NCBI GenBank assembly: GCA_040751775.1
Contig: JBFMGD010000009.1
Location: 7,515-71,514, forward strand
Length of the DNA stretch: 64,000 nucleotides
Reading direction: 5' to 3'
From: JBFMGD01 sp040751775
GTDB lineage: Bacteria > Bacillota > Dethiobacteria > DTU022
This document shows positions 52,487-62,130 of the stretch, piece after piece; within the stretch, counting starts at the first letter, position 1, and every line of letters begins with the position of its first letter. The notes below the pieces were generated by a model. It saw nothing but the letters and a program-made list of their open reading frames with translations. It had not been told where the DNA came from and searched no databases. The translations under genes and the position numbers were made by a program.

Positions 52487-53644
52487 TTGGTCAAACCGCG
52501 AATCAGTATTGTCAGAACCCCTTCCCATCCCGATAAAGAGGCGGTCGCCGATGCGGTGCGCCGGGCGGTAGAGCTTGCCGGCGGCCTTCCGCCGGATATC
52601 GGTGCGGGAAAAACAGTATTGCTGAAACCAAACCTGGTCTGCGCGCCCCGGACCAGGGAAGGCGGCGCCGTCACCCATCCGGAACTGTGCCGCGCTGTGG
52701 CGGAACTGGTTCGGGAAAAGGGAGGCTTCCCTGTGATCGCTGATTCGGCCGGTGTGGGCACGGATACGGAAAGCGTAATTGACTTTATGGGTTACGGCCA
52801 ATTGCGTGAAGACGGGTTTACTGTACTGGATTTAAAAAAGACAAAAAGCAGGCGAGTGATCAACCCGCATGCAACCGTGCTCCCCTCTATGCGTGTGTTC
52901 GAGCCGGCCCTGCAAGCCGATGCGATTATTAACTTGCCGGTCATGAAAACGCACGACCAGGCCGAAATTACAATTAGTTTGAAAAATTTAAAAGGGCTTT
53001 TAGCTGATTCGTCCAAGAAGGAGATGCACCGTAAAGGGCTCTTCCGGGGTATCCCCGAGATGGCCCTATATTTTAAACCCTGTTTTACCGTGGTCGACGG
53101 CATTTATACCCAGGAGGGTGTCGGGCCGGTTTATGGGGATCCTGTGGAGATGGATTTGATTTTGGCGGGCCGGGATATGGTTGCGCTCGATACCATTGCC
53201 GGTTTAATAATCGGTTACCGGCCGGAAGAGGTTGCCACCACTGTTTTGGCGGCGGAGCTGGGTTTGGGCAGAGCGGATCCGGAGGAAATAGAAATTGCCG
53301 GTCTCCCCTGGGAGTCAGTGCGGCGCCCCTTTAAACGCTGTTCCCAATCCGCTATCATCAACGAATCGCTCCCCTGCCGCCTGGAGATTGGCGGCGACAC
53401 CTGCACCGGCTGCCGCAACACTGTGATCGCTGTTTTGACAGAGATGAAAGAGGATAACCTATTATCCCGTCTCGCAGGTAAAACTATCATTACCGGCCGG
53501 CCGCCCGGCCACGCAATCGCCGGAAACTTGGTCCTGGTCGGCAACTGCGCCAAGCCCTGGCGCGCCAAGGGCCGCTATATTGAAGGCTGCCCCCCGGAAA
53601 ACTCCATGATCATCGACATCCTTTTAGAAGGACTGGCCCGGTAG
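52487..53644 (+). CDS. DUF362 family protein
   Basis: A 385-residue protein with the DUF362 pattern: PRISIVRTPSHPDKEAV, KTVLLKPNLVCA, AVTHPELCRAVAELVREKGG, then NLPVMKTHDQAEITISLKNLKGL and VVDGIYTQEGVGPVYGDP. The C-terminal part has cysteines (DTCTGCRN, VGNCAKPW, EGCPPEN) that could bind iron-sulfur or zinc. The function of the family is unclear. The TTG start with TGGAGTG upstream is preferred over the frame's earlier TTG 52427, which is the promoter -35 itself. Confidence 0.8.
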   Translation: MVKPRISIVRTPSHPDKEAVADAVRRAVELAGGLPPDIGAGKTVLLKPNLVCAPRTREGGAVTHPELCRAVAELVREKGGFPVIADSAGVGTDTESVIDFMGYGQLREDGFTVLDLKKTKSRRVINPHATVLPSMRVFEPALQADAIINLPVMKTHDQAEITISLKNLKGLLADSSKKEMHRKGLFRGIPEMALYFKPCFTVVDGIYTQEGVGPVYGDPVEMDLILAGRDMVALDTIAGLIIGYRPEEVATTVLAAELGLGRADPEEIEIAGLPWESVRRPFKRCSQSAIINESLPCRLEIGGDTCTGCRNTVIAVLTEMKEDNLLSRLAGKTIITGRPPGHAIAGNLVLVGNCAKPWRAKGRYIEGCPPENSMIIDILLEGLAR

Positions 53645-53749
53645 GTCAGTGCCAACTCTGTGGGGCCGTTGAGCTCGGCGCCGATAGCCAGCTGTCATAC
53701 TTTCCATCGATCCCGCTTCCCTCTCTTATTTCTCATCTTTCGTATATGC

Positions 53750-54985
53750 CTAGATATTTTCACCCAGTTTGCGCCGCAGGCGGGCCAGGCGGTGCTGCAG
53801 GGCGGGGAGGCTCAATTCACCCGTGGCCGGGGCGCTGAAACGGCGGCGGGTGCGCTCCACGGCCTGGCGGGTCAGGGATAGCGCCGCTTCATATTCACCG
53901 GCCTGGTGCTCGTAATATTTGGCCAGTTCAATGTAGGGAGTGAGGTCGTACGGCAGGCAGCCCACCAGTTCCCGCCACAGCTTCGCCGCTTCGTCCCACT
54001 GCTTTTGCTTTTTGAGGATCATTGAAAGCTGCAGCAGCGCCAGGTGCGTTAACCGCTCGTCACCGTTGCAGGCTGTTTTCTGCAGGCACCGCACCGCTTT
54101 ATCCATCTCCCCGGCTTCGGCGCACAGTTTGCCCAGGGAGTAATAATCGGCCGGATGCTCCAGGTCTTCGCCCGCGGCGGCGCGCGCCACCCGGGTGAGC
54201 AGCGTAGCCATTGAAAGTATGTCTAATACGTTGTGTTGAAAGACATCTCGCAGGAGTGCCGTTTCGCCCCGGCGCAGGTAACTGAAGTAGACGTAAGGGA
54301 TCTCCTCGCCGGGGATATCGCCGTGCCGGTGCAAGCCCAGAAGCGCTTCTTCAAGCGAACGCAGGCTGCAAGAGCTAAGCCGTTCTTTCCAAAGGCGGCG
54401 GGAACAGGGCAGCAGATCCAGGTGAAGGCGAGGGCTGGTGTGCGGTAAGCCGGCCAGGACCTGGCGGGTCACGATCAGCGGCAGGTCAAAAGCCCGGCCG
54501 TTGAAGGTGACCAGATCGGAAAACTGTGCCGCCCGGCGCGTGAAATGCAGCAACATTGCTTTTTCTTCCCGGGGGTGGCGCAGGAAATACTGGCGCAGGC
54601 GAAAAATGTCATTTTCCACCCAACCCATTCCGATTAAAAAGGCCCAGGTGCCGGTACCGCCGGAAAGGCCTGTTGTTTCAATATCCAGGAAGAGGGAGCG
54701 GCCCGGGCTGAACTCCACCAGGGCGGGGTTTTTACCGGGCAACGCCAGGTCGGCGCCGCGGCAGTTAATGAGCCCGTTTAAGTAAGCGTTGCCGTGTTTC
54801 CCGGCCAGGGGGAAGCACAGTTCGCGATAGTAACAGCGTCCGGCATCGGTTTCCGTTTCCCGTTCTTCACCGGGAAATAGAAAAAATGGCGGCCGGTCGC
54901 CTGTTTTCCCTTCCAGTGTTCCGGCGGATTGCAGTTCTCCCGAACGGCGCAGCCTCTCCAGCCGGGAACGGATATCGCCGCTCAA
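53750..54985 (-). CDS. mrfB: MrfB/YprB-type 3'-5' exonuclease with helical repeats
   Basis: A 411-residue protein of the YprB family. The RNase H-like DEDD exonuclease core is visible: SLFLDIETTGLSGG (first Asp/Glu pair), LVTFNGRAFDLPLI (Asp) and DVFQHNVLDILSM (last Asp). The C-terminal ~130 residues are TPR-like helices (AGEMDKAVRCLQKT, WDEAAKLWRELV, GEYEAALSLTRQA). In Bacillus subtilis MrfA and MrfB repair mitomycin C damage. Its ATG overlaps the end of the helicase gene by 4 bases, so the two are coupled. Confidence 0.88.
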   Translation of the reverse strand: MSGDIRSRLERLRRSGELQSAGTLEGKTGDRPPFFLFPGEERETETDAGRCYYRELCFPLAGKHGNAYLNGLINCRGADLALPGKNPALVEFSPGRSLFLDIETTGLSGGTGTWAFLIGMGWVENDIFRLRQYFLRHPREEKAMLLHFTRRAAQFSDLVTFNGRAFDLPLIVTRQVLAGLPHTSPRLHLDLLPCSRRLWKERLSSCSLRSLEEALLGLHRHGDIPGEEIPYVYFSYLRRGETALLRDVFQHNVLDILSMATLLTRVARAAAGEDLEHPADYYSLGKLCAEAGEMDKAVRCLQKTACNGDERLTHLALLQLSMILKKQKQWDEAAKLWRELVGCLPYDLTPYIELAKYYEHQAGEYEAALSLTRQAVERTRRRFSAPATGELSLPALQHRLARLRRKLGENI

Positions 54986-57243
54986 CGCAGGATGACCTCC
55001 AGCAGGCGCAGGGTATGGGTTTTGCCGTGTTCGCCAACCTGGTGAGCGGGCCCGACACAGGAAGGGCAGCCGCCGCTGCAGCGGCAGTTTACCGCCACCC
55101 GGCGTGCCGCCTGGAAGATCTCGCGGTAGATGCCGAAGATCTCACGGCTGTAGCCCACCCCGCCGGGGAAATTGTCATACAGGAAAAGGGTCGGCAAATC
55201 CGTAAAGGGCGCCTTAACCTGGCAGACGGCTCTTAAATCGCGCGGGTCGCCCATCATGAACAGCGATGCTACCTGGGGAGTAAGGTTGGCCAGGCCGGCG
55301 AGGCCTTCTTCCACCGCCGCTGTTGTCATGCCGCCTAAGGATGCAGCCGGAAAAGCTACCCAAAAGGCGGTGGTATGCATCTCCGATTCGGGCAGCGTAA
55401 CCGGGCCGGAGCCGATATTTTCATGGGTGTTGAAACGGATTTTCTTAAACATTGAGACAAGGGCGTTAATGCGCACTTCGCCCCAGGCCCGTTCAATTGC
55501 GCTTATATCCCGGCTGAAAGTATCCAGCACCTTGAGATCTACCGCCAGGTTGGCATCGGTAAAATAGTTCACATCCACCCGGCGCACAAACGCTTTCTTT
55601 TCGGCGAAATCGAGCTTCTCCACCTGGTACTGTTGGCCGCCGTGCATGTAGATGGCTTCTTCGTGGACCAGCATCGGGGCGCCGAAACGGTCCACCTCAC
55701 CGATTACTTTCGGCTGGGGGTTAGAAATATCGATGATGACCACGTTTTCCCGGGTGGCGCTGCGCAAAGATATCTCCTCCGCCGGATAGGCATCCTCCAT
55801 CCAGTGGAACCGTCCTTCACTCCGGTAGAGGACCTGCTCGTCCTCAAGAAATTCGAGAATTTCCCGTACCGGGGCGCTCCCGAAGGGTTCATCTTCGCCG
55901 AACGGCAGCTCAAAGGCCGCGCAGCGGACATGGTTGGTGAGAATGATCAGGTTGTCCGGGTTGGCCAGCGCCCGCTCCGGAGTGCGGCCGAAAAAGTAGT
56001 CCGGGTTGGATACAAGATACTGGTTCAGCGGTTCGCTGTTGGCGACCATTACCGCCAGCGATTTGCCGCTGCGCCGGCCCGCTCTGCCGGCCTGCTGCCA
56101 GGTACTTGCCACGGTACCCGGGTAGCCGGTAATGACACAGGCTTCCATCTGGCCGATATCGATACCCAGCTCGAGCGCGTTGGTGCTGACCACAGCCTTG
56201 ACGGTGCCGCTGCGCAGTCCGGCCTCGATCGCCCGCCTTTCTTTGGGCAGGTAGCCGCCGCGGTAACCGCGGATGCCGCTGTCGTCGCCGGGCCTGGTTT
56301 TTAGCCCATTCCGCAGGTAGGTCAGCAGAACCTCTACACCGAGCCGGCTGCGGGTAAAGACGATGCTCTGAATTCCGCGCCCGACCAGATCGGACGCTAC
56401 TCGCCGCACCTCCAACAGGGAACTGCGCCTGATGCCCAGTTCCTGGTTGACTACGGGTGGGTTGTAGAAGATGAAGTGCTTCTCAGCCCTGGGAGCGCCA
56501 TTTTCGGTAATTTCTGTAACCGGTTCTTCAATCAGTGTGCGGGCCAACTCCCCGGGGTTGGCGATAGTGGCGGAGCAGAGTATAAACTGGGGCCGGGTGC
56601 CGTAGAAGAGGCAGACCCGTTTTAAGCGCCTGATTACATTGGCCACGTGGCTGCCGAAGACGCCCCGGTACTGGTGCATTTCATCAATGACGATATATTT
56701 CAAGTTTTGAAAGAGCTTGATCCACTTGGTGTGATGCGGTAAAATGCCCGCGTGAAGCATGTCGGGATTGGTGACTACGATATGGCCGCTGCGGCGGATA
56801 TTCTGGCGCAAGCCCGGCTCGGTGTCGCCGTCGTAGGTGAAGGCCCGCAGTTCCAGGTCGATACCGTCTGCCATCTCGCACAGTTCGGCGACCTGGTCCT
56901 GGGAGAGGGCCTTGGTGGGAAAGAGATAGAGCGCGCGGCTTTCAGGGTCTTCCATAATCGCGTTGAGCACCGGCAGGTTGTAGCAGAGCGTTTTCCCCGA
57001 GGCGGTCGGGGTAACAACGGCCACGTGTTCGCCTCGCCGGGTTGCCTCCACCGCGGCGGCCTGGTGGCTGTAAAGCCGGTCGATACCGCGTCTCAAAAGC
57101 GCTTCCTGAAGCCGCCGGTCCAGCGCAGGCGGAAATGTGCTGTACGAACCTTCCACGGCGGGCAGCACTTCCCAACGGGTCACGTTGGCCATGAAGCCAA
57201 GATTTTCTCTCCACTGTTCCAGCAGCGCTTCCAGCTTAGACAT
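54982..57243 (-). CDS. mrfA: MrfA/YprA-type DEAD/DEAH helicase with DUF1998 domain
   Basis: A 753-residue superfamily-2 helicase. Motif I VTPTASGKT, motif II DEMH, motif III SATIANP, motif VI QQAGRAGRRSG. The C-terminal part is the DUF1998 type with a zinc-binding cysteine set CRCSGGCPSC near residue 730. MrfA is a 3'-5' DNA helicase for excision of DNA crosslinks and monoadducts. It is first in a two-gene operon with mrfB on the minus strand. Confidence 0.92.
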   Translation of the reverse strand: MSKLEALLEQWRENLGFMANVTRWEVLPAVEGSYSTFPPALDRRLQEALLRRGIDRLYSHQAAAVEATRRGEHVAVVTPTASGKTLCYNLPVLNAIMEDPESRALYLFPTKALSQDQVAELCEMADGIDLELRAFTYDGDTEPGLRQNIRRSGHIVVTNPDMLHAGILPHHTKWIKLFQNLKYIVIDEMHQYRGVFGSHVANVIRRLKRVCLFYGTRPQFILCSATIANPGELARTLIEEPVTEITENGAPRAEKHFIFYNPPVVNQELGIRRSSLLEVRRVASDLVGRGIQSIVFTRSRLGVEVLLTYLRNGLKTRPGDDSGIRGYRGGYLPKERRAIEAGLRSGTVKAVVSTNALELGIDIGQMEACVITGYPGTVASTWQQAGRAGRRSGKSLAVMVANSEPLNQYLVSNPDYFFGRTPERALANPDNLIILTNHVRCAAFELPFGEDEPFGSAPVREILEFLEDEQVLYRSEGRFHWMEDAYPAEEISLRSATRENVVIIDISNPQPKVIGEVDRFGAPMLVHEEAIYMHGGQQYQVEKLDFAEKKAFVRRVDVNYFTDANLAVDLKVLDTFSRDISAIERAWGEVRINALVSMFKKIRFNTHENIGSGPVTLPESEMHTTAFWVAFPAASLGGMTTAAVEEGLAGLANLTPQVASLFMMGDPRDLRAVCQVKAPFTDLPTLFLYDNFPGGVGYSREIFGIYREIFQAARRVAVNCRCSGGCPSCVGPAHQVGEHGKTHTLRLLEVILR

Positions 57244-57390
57244 GTTGGCGACTCCTGCCTTTTCATTTGCTTCGCTCTAAAAGAATTCGCGTTTGCTGTG
57301 AATTTATCCTACTTTAAGAAAAAACAATTGTTCTTGGCGCCGGGAAGCTGTTTTTACCCTGATCTGCTTCTGGAATATCTATTGGTCACT

Positions 57391-57399
57391 TGGTATAAT
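57391..57399 (+). promoter_or_regulatory. Extended -10 promoter before kdd
   Basis: TGG directly precedes a perfect TATAAT (57394-57399), giving an extended -10 without a good -35 at 17 bp. It lies 128 bases before kdd; no other signal is evident in the leader. Confidence 0.5.
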
Positions 57400-57526
57400 C
57401 CCTTCTAAACATAATGGTGCAGGGATAAATGGCCCGGTAACGAATAAATCTTTGATAGTAACAAATTTAGTCCGCCGGCGCCTGAAGCGGCAGCCGGCTT
57501 TAATCGGAAAGAAGGAGGCAACTATT

Positions 57527-58564
57527 ATGCGCAAAGGGTGTCCCTACGGAACGCACCGGGTAATTGAGCCGAAAGGCCTGCTGCCTCAACCGGCTTTGAA
57601 GATCGACAACGACATGGAGATTTACGATAACGAGGTCTTAATCGATGTGGATGTGCTCAATATCGATTCGGCCAGCTTTACTCAGATCGAGGAGCAAGCG
57701 GCGGGAGACGAGGCCAGGATCAAAGAGATCATGCTCGGCATCGTGTCTGAGCGGGGTAAGCATCATAACCCGGTCACCGGTTCGGGTGGGATGCTGATCG
57801 GCCGGGTGGCCCAAATCGGTGCCGCCCTGGCAGGCAAGACACCGCTTCAGGTTGGACAGCGGCTAGCCACCCTGGTGTCCCTTTCACTGACGCCGCTGCG
57901 GATCGACCGGATCAAAAAGATCCATAAAGAGATCGACCAGGTTGAGATCGAAGGCAAGGCGATCCTCTTTGAAAGCGGCATCTACGCGGTGCTGCCTGAC
58001 GATCTTCCCGATACCCTTTCCCTGGCCGTGCTGGACGTGGCCGGCGCGGCGGCCCAGACCGCCAAGCTGGTGCGCTCCGGGGACCGCGTGGTGGTGATCG
58101 GCGCGGGCGGTAAATCGGGGCTGCTTTGCCTGCACGAGGCCCGCAAGCGGGCCGGGATCACCGGCCGGGTTATCGGGATCGCGCCCCGTGAAGGCAGCAA
58201 AAAGCGGGCGGTATCCACGGGTTACTGCGACGCCGTGGTTATCGCCGACGCGACCAACGCCCTGGAAGTGATGAACAAAGTGAAAGAGGCTACCGGCGGT
58301 TACCTGGCCGATGTGACGATTAACTGCGTCAATATTCCCAACACCGAGCTGGCTTCGATCCTGGCCACCCGGGACGACGGCATTGTCTATTTCTTCAGCA
58401 TGGCGACCAGCTTTACCGCCGCCGCCCTGGGCGCGGAGGGTGTGGGCAAGGATGTGACCATGATTATCGGCAACGGCTACACCAGGGACCATGCCGCCAT
58501 TTCTCTGAACATCATGCGCGAAAGCCCGCAGCTGCGCCGGCTGTTTGAAGAGCTGTATACCTGA
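57527..58564 (+). CDS. kdd: L-erythro-3,5-diaminohexanoate dehydrogenase
   Basis: Oxidatively deaminates 3,5-diaminohexanoate to 5-amino-3-oxohexanoate with NAD+, a step of clostridial lysine fermentation. The start CPYGTHRVIEPKGLLPQPA, the middle EGKAILFESGIYAVLPDDLP and the NAD-binding region VVVIGAGGKSGLLCLHEA are typical. 345 residues, normal. ATG 57527 with GAAGGAGG upstream; the frame is open further back. Opens a four-gene operon. Confidence 0.9.
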   Translation: MRKGCPYGTHRVIEPKGLLPQPALKIDNDMEIYDNEVLIDVDVLNIDSASFTQIEEQAAGDEARIKEIMLGIVSERGKHHNPVTGSGGMLIGRVAQIGAALAGKTPLQVGQRLATLVSLSLTPLRIDRIKKIHKEIDQVEIEGKAILFESGIYAVLPDDLPDTLSLAVLDVAGAAAQTAKLVRSGDRVVVIGAGGKSGLLCLHEARKRAGITGRVIGIAPREGSKKRAVSTGYCDAVVIADATNALEVMNKVKEATGGYLADVTINCVNIPNTELASILATRDDGIVYFFSMATSFTAAALGAEGVGKDVTMIIGNGYTRDHAAISLNIMRESPQLRRLFEELYT

Positions 58565-58628
58565 TTCGCAATAAATACTTGTTTGCCGGAACGTCTTATT
58601 TCTGTCCAATAGGAAAGGATGTGCAAGC

Positions 58629-59879
58629 ATGGAAAGTAAACCGAAGCTCAAGCTGGACAAATCCCTGGCTTTGTTTGAAGAGGCAAAAAGGATCTCGCCC
58701 GGCGGTGTAATGGGGATCAGGCGCCCGTACAACTTTGTGGAAGGCGAGTATCCGATCTATATCTCCCGCGGCTACGGCGGCCATATTGTCGATGTGGACG
58801 GCAACGACTATATCGATATGCTCTGCGCGTATGGCCCGATTATTCTCGGTTACGATGAACCGGAGATCAACCGGGCGGCCGTCGAGCAGATGGAAAAAGG
58901 TTTCTGCTTTTCGCTTGTGCAGGAAGTGCAAAACGATCTGATCAAGCGCCTGCTCGGTTTAATCCCTTCGGCGGAGATGGCCATACTGGTGAAAACCGGC
59001 TCCGATGCAACCGGGGTGGCGGTACGGGTAGCGCGCGGTTACACCGGCAAATCGAAAATACTGCGCTGCGGTTATCACGGCTGGCACGATTGGTGTGTAG
59101 AGGTGCCGGGCGGTGTGCCCGAGGAAATCCGCCGGCTCACCCTGGAGTTTCCCTATGGTGATCTGGAGGTACTGGAAAAACTGCTCCGGGAAAACCGGGA
59201 TGACACGGCCGGCATTATTATTACCCCAGTAGCTCATCCCCTAGCTTTGCCGGTCAGCGCGCCGCCGCCGGGTTACCTGGAAGGAGTGCGCGCCCTTGCG
59301 GATCGTTACGGGGTGGTGCTTATATTCGACGAAATTCGCACCGGCTTCCGGGTGTCGCTGGGCGGCGCGCAACAGCGCTACGGCGTCACGCCCGACGTGA
59401 CAACTATCGGCAAGGCCATGGCCAACGGTTACGCGATCAGCGCCTGTGTGGGCAAAAAAGAGATCATGAAGGTTGTGGAAAGTAAAGTGTTTATCAGTTC
59501 AACCTTCTTCCCGAATAGCCTGGAGATGGCGGCAGCCATGAAATGCATCGATATCCTCGAACGTGAAAAAGTACTTGATGTTATTTGGGAACGCGGTACA
59601 GATTTCCTGGCCCGGCTGGAGCAGATTACAGCCGCTTCCCGGGTGCCGGTAACCGTTTCCGGTATTCCGCCGATGCCGTTTATCACCTTTGACAAGACTG
59701 ATGACAGCTATAAAGAGCGCCGTACCCGTTTCTACACTGAGACGATCCGGCGGGGCCTTTTCATTCAGCCCTATCACCACTGGTACATCGCCTACCGCCA
59801 TACCGCGGCGGATCTGGATTATACCCTGCAAACCATAACCGAGGCGTTGGAGATCGTTTCCAAAGAATACCCGGTCTGA
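58629..59879 (+). CDS. Class-III PLP aminotransferase, GSA-aminomutase-like
   Basis: A 416-residue fold-type I PLP enzyme similar to glutamate-1-semialdehyde aminomutase: SPGGVMG near the start, YIDMLCAYGPIILGY, KTGSDATGVAVRVARGYTGK, GYHGWHDW, and FDEIRTGFRV; PLP lysine is Lys262 in TTIGKAMANG. Between kdd and kal it should act on a lysine-fermentation intermediate or related beta-amino acid, by transamination or by moving an amino group; not decided by sequence. No heme genes are near, so a hemL role is unlikely. AGGAAAGGATG precedes the start. Confidence 0.85.
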   Translation: MESKPKLKLDKSLALFEEAKRISPGGVMGIRRPYNFVEGEYPIYISRGYGGHIVDVDGNDYIDMLCAYGPIILGYDEPEINRAAVEQMEKGFCFSLVQEVQNDLIKRLLGLIPSAEMAILVKTGSDATGVAVRVARGYTGKSKILRCGYHGWHDWCVEVPGGVPEEIRRLTLEFPYGDLEVLEKLLRENRDDTAGIIITPVAHPLALPVSAPPPGYLEGVRALADRYGVVLIFDEIRTGFRVSLGGAQQRYGVTPDVTTIGKAMANGYAISACVGKKEIMKVVESKVFISSTFFPNSLEMAAAMKCIDILEREKVLDVIWERGTDFLARLEQITAASRVPVTVSGIPPMPFITFDKTDDSYKERRTRFYTETIRRGLFIQPYHHWYIAYRHTAADLDYTLQTITEALEIVSKEYPV

Positions 59880-59893
59880 GGGGGGCGTTGCGA

Positions 59894-60313
59894 ATGGACG
59901 AACCGGAAAAGGTGATGCTCCGGGTGCGTATCAGCGAGCATGATGTGCATTACGGGGGCGGGCTGGTGGACGGCGCCCTGGTGGTTAAGCTTTTCGGCGA
60001 CGCGGCTACGGAACTGTTGATTAGGCTTGACGGCGACGAAGGTCTGTTCGTGGCATACGATCTGATCGAGTTTAAAGCCCAGGTTTGTGCCGGTGATTTT
60101 CTGGAAGTATGGGGCTGGATCGACCGTGTGGGCAATACCTCCCGTCATATGCGGTTTGAAGCCTATAAAGTGATTTCCAGCGCCGCTAACCATGCCTGTC
60201 CTTCGGCCTGTGACCTGCTCGAGACGCCTTTACTCGTGGCCCGGGCAAGCGGTACCTGTGTAGTGCCGAAAGAGATGCAGCGTTACACCAACCGGAAAAA
60301 CGAGTTTGAATAA
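59894..60313 (+). CDS. kal: 3-aminobutyryl-CoA ammonia lyase
   Basis: Releases ammonia from 3-aminobutyryl-CoA to give crotonyl-CoA in lysine fermentation. A 139-residue hotdog-fold protein with the pattern VRISEHDVHYGGGLVDGALV, LFGDAATELLIRLDGDEGLF and FKAQVCAGDFLEVWGWI. ATG 59894 is 10 bases behind GAGGGG; TTG 59888 is too close. It follows the aminotransferase by 14 bases. Confidence 0.88.
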   Translation: MDEPEKVMLRVRISEHDVHYGGGLVDGALVVKLFGDAATELLIRLDGDEGLFVAYDLIEFKAQVCAGDFLEVWGWIDRVGNTSRHMRFEAYKVISSAANHACPSACDLLETPLLVARASGTCVVPKEMQRYTNRKNEFE

Positions 60314-60339
60314 TCCTGCCTGTGAGAGGTGATATTGGG

Positions 60340-61161
60340 ATGGATAAGTTAATCATTACCGCGGCCCTGACCGGGGCCGAGGTAACCCGCGCCGCTAACC
60401 CGAACCTACCGGTGACGCCACAGGAAATTGCCTGGTCCGCTTATCAATGTTACCTGGCCGGCGCTTCGATTGTCCATGTTCACGTGCGCCGGGATGACGG
60501 CACACCCACCCAGGATGCCGCTATATTTAAAGAGGTCATTGACTTAATCAGGGATAGATGTGACATCATTATTTTGGTTTCCACCGGTGGTGCCGTGTGG
60601 ATGACCCCGCAGGAACGGCTGCAACCGGTTTTTTTGAAACCGGAAATGGCCAGTTTTTCCACCGGCAGCGTCAACTTTGGCGATGATGTATTCTTAAACT
60701 CTCCAACCTATTTGGATGAATTCGCCTTGGCGATGCTGGAAAACGGGGTTAAGCCGGAGATAGAGATTTTTGAAACGGGAATGATTAACAACGCCCTGCG
60801 GCTCGTTGACAGGGGACTCCTGAAAAAGCCGCTGCATTTTGATTTTGTGCTTGGTGTTCCCGGCGGGATGCCGGCGACAATTAAAAATTTACTGCACCTG
60901 GTGGAGAGCATTCCCCAGGATAGCACCTGGACTGTAGCGGGCATGGGCCGCCATGAACTACCCCTGGGGACGGTCGCCACGCTGCTGGGTGGTCATGTTA
61001 GGGTCGGTTTAGAAGACAATATCTTTTTTGAGAAAGGGGTCCTGGCGGAGAGCAACGCCCAGCTGGTGAAGCGGGTTGCCGAAGTCGCTCGCATTCACGG
61101 CCGCGCTGTCGCCTCCCCCGACGAAGCCCGCGCCATCCTGGGCTTGAAGGTGGGGGTCTAA
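60340..61161 (+). CDS. kce: 3-keto-5-aminohexanoate cleavage enzyme
   Basis: A BKACE-family (DUF849) zinc enzyme that exchanges acetyl units between 5-amino-3-oxohexanoate and acetyl-CoA, giving acetoacetate and 3-aminobutyryl-CoA. The N-terminal KLIITAALTGAEVTRAANP, zinc ligands in IVHVHVRRDDG (about residues 47-49) and the late VRVGLEDNIFF glutamate are clear. 273 residues, normal. ATG 60340; the frame is open to 60322. Last gene of the kdd operon. Confidence 0.93.
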   Translation: MDKLIITAALTGAEVTRAANPNLPVTPQEIAWSAYQCYLAGASIVHVHVRRDDGTPTQDAAIFKEVIDLIRDRCDIIILVSTGGAVWMTPQERLQPVFLKPEMASFSTGSVNFGDDVFLNSPTYLDEFALAMLENGVKPEIEIFETGMINNALRLVDRGLLKKPLHFDFVLGVPGGMPATIKNLLHLVESIPQDSTWTVAGMGRHELPLGTVATLLGGHVRVGLEDNIFFEKGVLAESNAQLVKRVAEVARIHGRAVASPDEARAILGLKVGV

Positions 61162-61191
61162 TTCTTAATAAGTCCACCCATTATAAAGCTG

Positions 61192-62130
61192 TTATTCTTG
61201 ATTTTGACCCTGCCAGCTGCCGCGGGACTTGAGTTCCTGCTCCACGGCGGCTGCGATTTCTCCGGCACTTTCCCGCCACCGGGGGGCGATCAGGAAGCCC
61301 GATCCGGTGACCTGGCTCGCCAGGCGGTGGACGACTATAGCGGGGGAGAGGTGCTCCAGGCAGTCACAGAGGAGCGGGATATACGCGGCCGCGGTTTCAA
61401 ACACGTCTACTTGGCCGGCATAAAAATCTTCCGCCAGGCGCGTATGCCTGATCACCTGCAGGTGATGAAACTTGATCCCGTCGATGTGGCAATCATTTAA
61501 GGCGGCCATCGTTTCTAGTATCATCCGGCGCGTTTCCCCAGGCAGTCCCAGGATTACGTGCGCGCAGGTGAGGATACCCCGGTCGCGTGTCAACCGCACG
61601 GCTTCGGCAAACTGGGCGAATGTATGGCCGCGGTTGATTTCCTTCAGTGTGCGATCATGAGCCGATTGCAAGCCGTACTCAATCCACAGATGGCAGCCGC
61701 CGCGGGCGTAGCTTTCCAGCAAATTAAGAATATCCGTCGATATGCAGTCGGGACGAGTGGCCACGCTCAGGCCGATGATATTGGGATCGGCTAAAGCCTG
61801 GTCGTAGAGAGATTTCAGCTTTTCCACGGGCGCGTAGGTGTTGGTGTACGCTTGGAAGTAAGCCAGGTAGCGTGCCGGACCGGATTTCCTTTTTCCCCGG
61901 CGAATTTGCTCGGTCAGCGCCGGCAGGATCCGCTCGCCGCTGAACGGGGCAAACGAAGGGTTATAACAGTAGCTGCAGCCTGTCCGGCCGGTCGTGCCGT
62001 CTCGGTTGGGGCAGGAAAAGCCGGCGTCCAGTGGGATTTTATAAACCGGCCCCCCGCAGTGTTCCCGGAAAAAGCGGCTTAAACGGTAGTACCAGCCGGG
62101 CTGCTGTTTAAACCGGCGCTCACTGCCCAT
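61192..62130 (-). CDS. Radical SAM protein, YtqA/TIGR01212 type
   Basis: A 312-residue radical SAM protein with the family's cysteine pattern in FSCPNRDGTTGRTGCSYCYN (residues ~29-48), where the first Cys is widely spaced from the CxxC. LAYFQAYTNTYAP and LSVATRPDCIS follow, and LGLPGETRRMI. The YtqA family is linked to tRNA modification or is of unknown role. It is convergent with kce and begins 11 bases inside the end of mnmG, a neighbour also concerned with tRNA. Confidence 0.87.
   Translation of the reverse strand: MGSERRFKQQPGWYYRLSRFFREHCGGPVYKIPLDAGFSCPNRDGTTGRTGCSYCYNPSFAPFSGERILPALTEQIRRGKRKSGPARYLAYFQAYTNTYAPVEKLKSLYDQALADPNIIGLSVATRPDCISTDILNLLESYARGGCHLWIEYGLQSAHDRTLKEINRGHTFAQFAEAVRLTRDRGILTCAHVILGLPGETRRMILETMAALNDCHIDGIKFHHLQVIRHTRLAEDFYAGQVDVFETAAAYIPLLCDCLEHLSPAIVVHRLASQVTGSGFLIAPRWRESAGEIAAAVEQELKSRGSWQGQNQE

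Noticed and set aside
55633..56304. Open frame of 223 codons on the plus strand
   Set aside because: Antisense to mrfA, which is complete with all helicase motifs.
58629..59879. hemL (glutamate-1-semialdehyde aminomutase) as the name of the aminotransferase
   Set aside because: The fold family fits, but the gene lies inside a lysine-fermentation operon and no heme biosynthesis gene is nearby, so the name would mislead.
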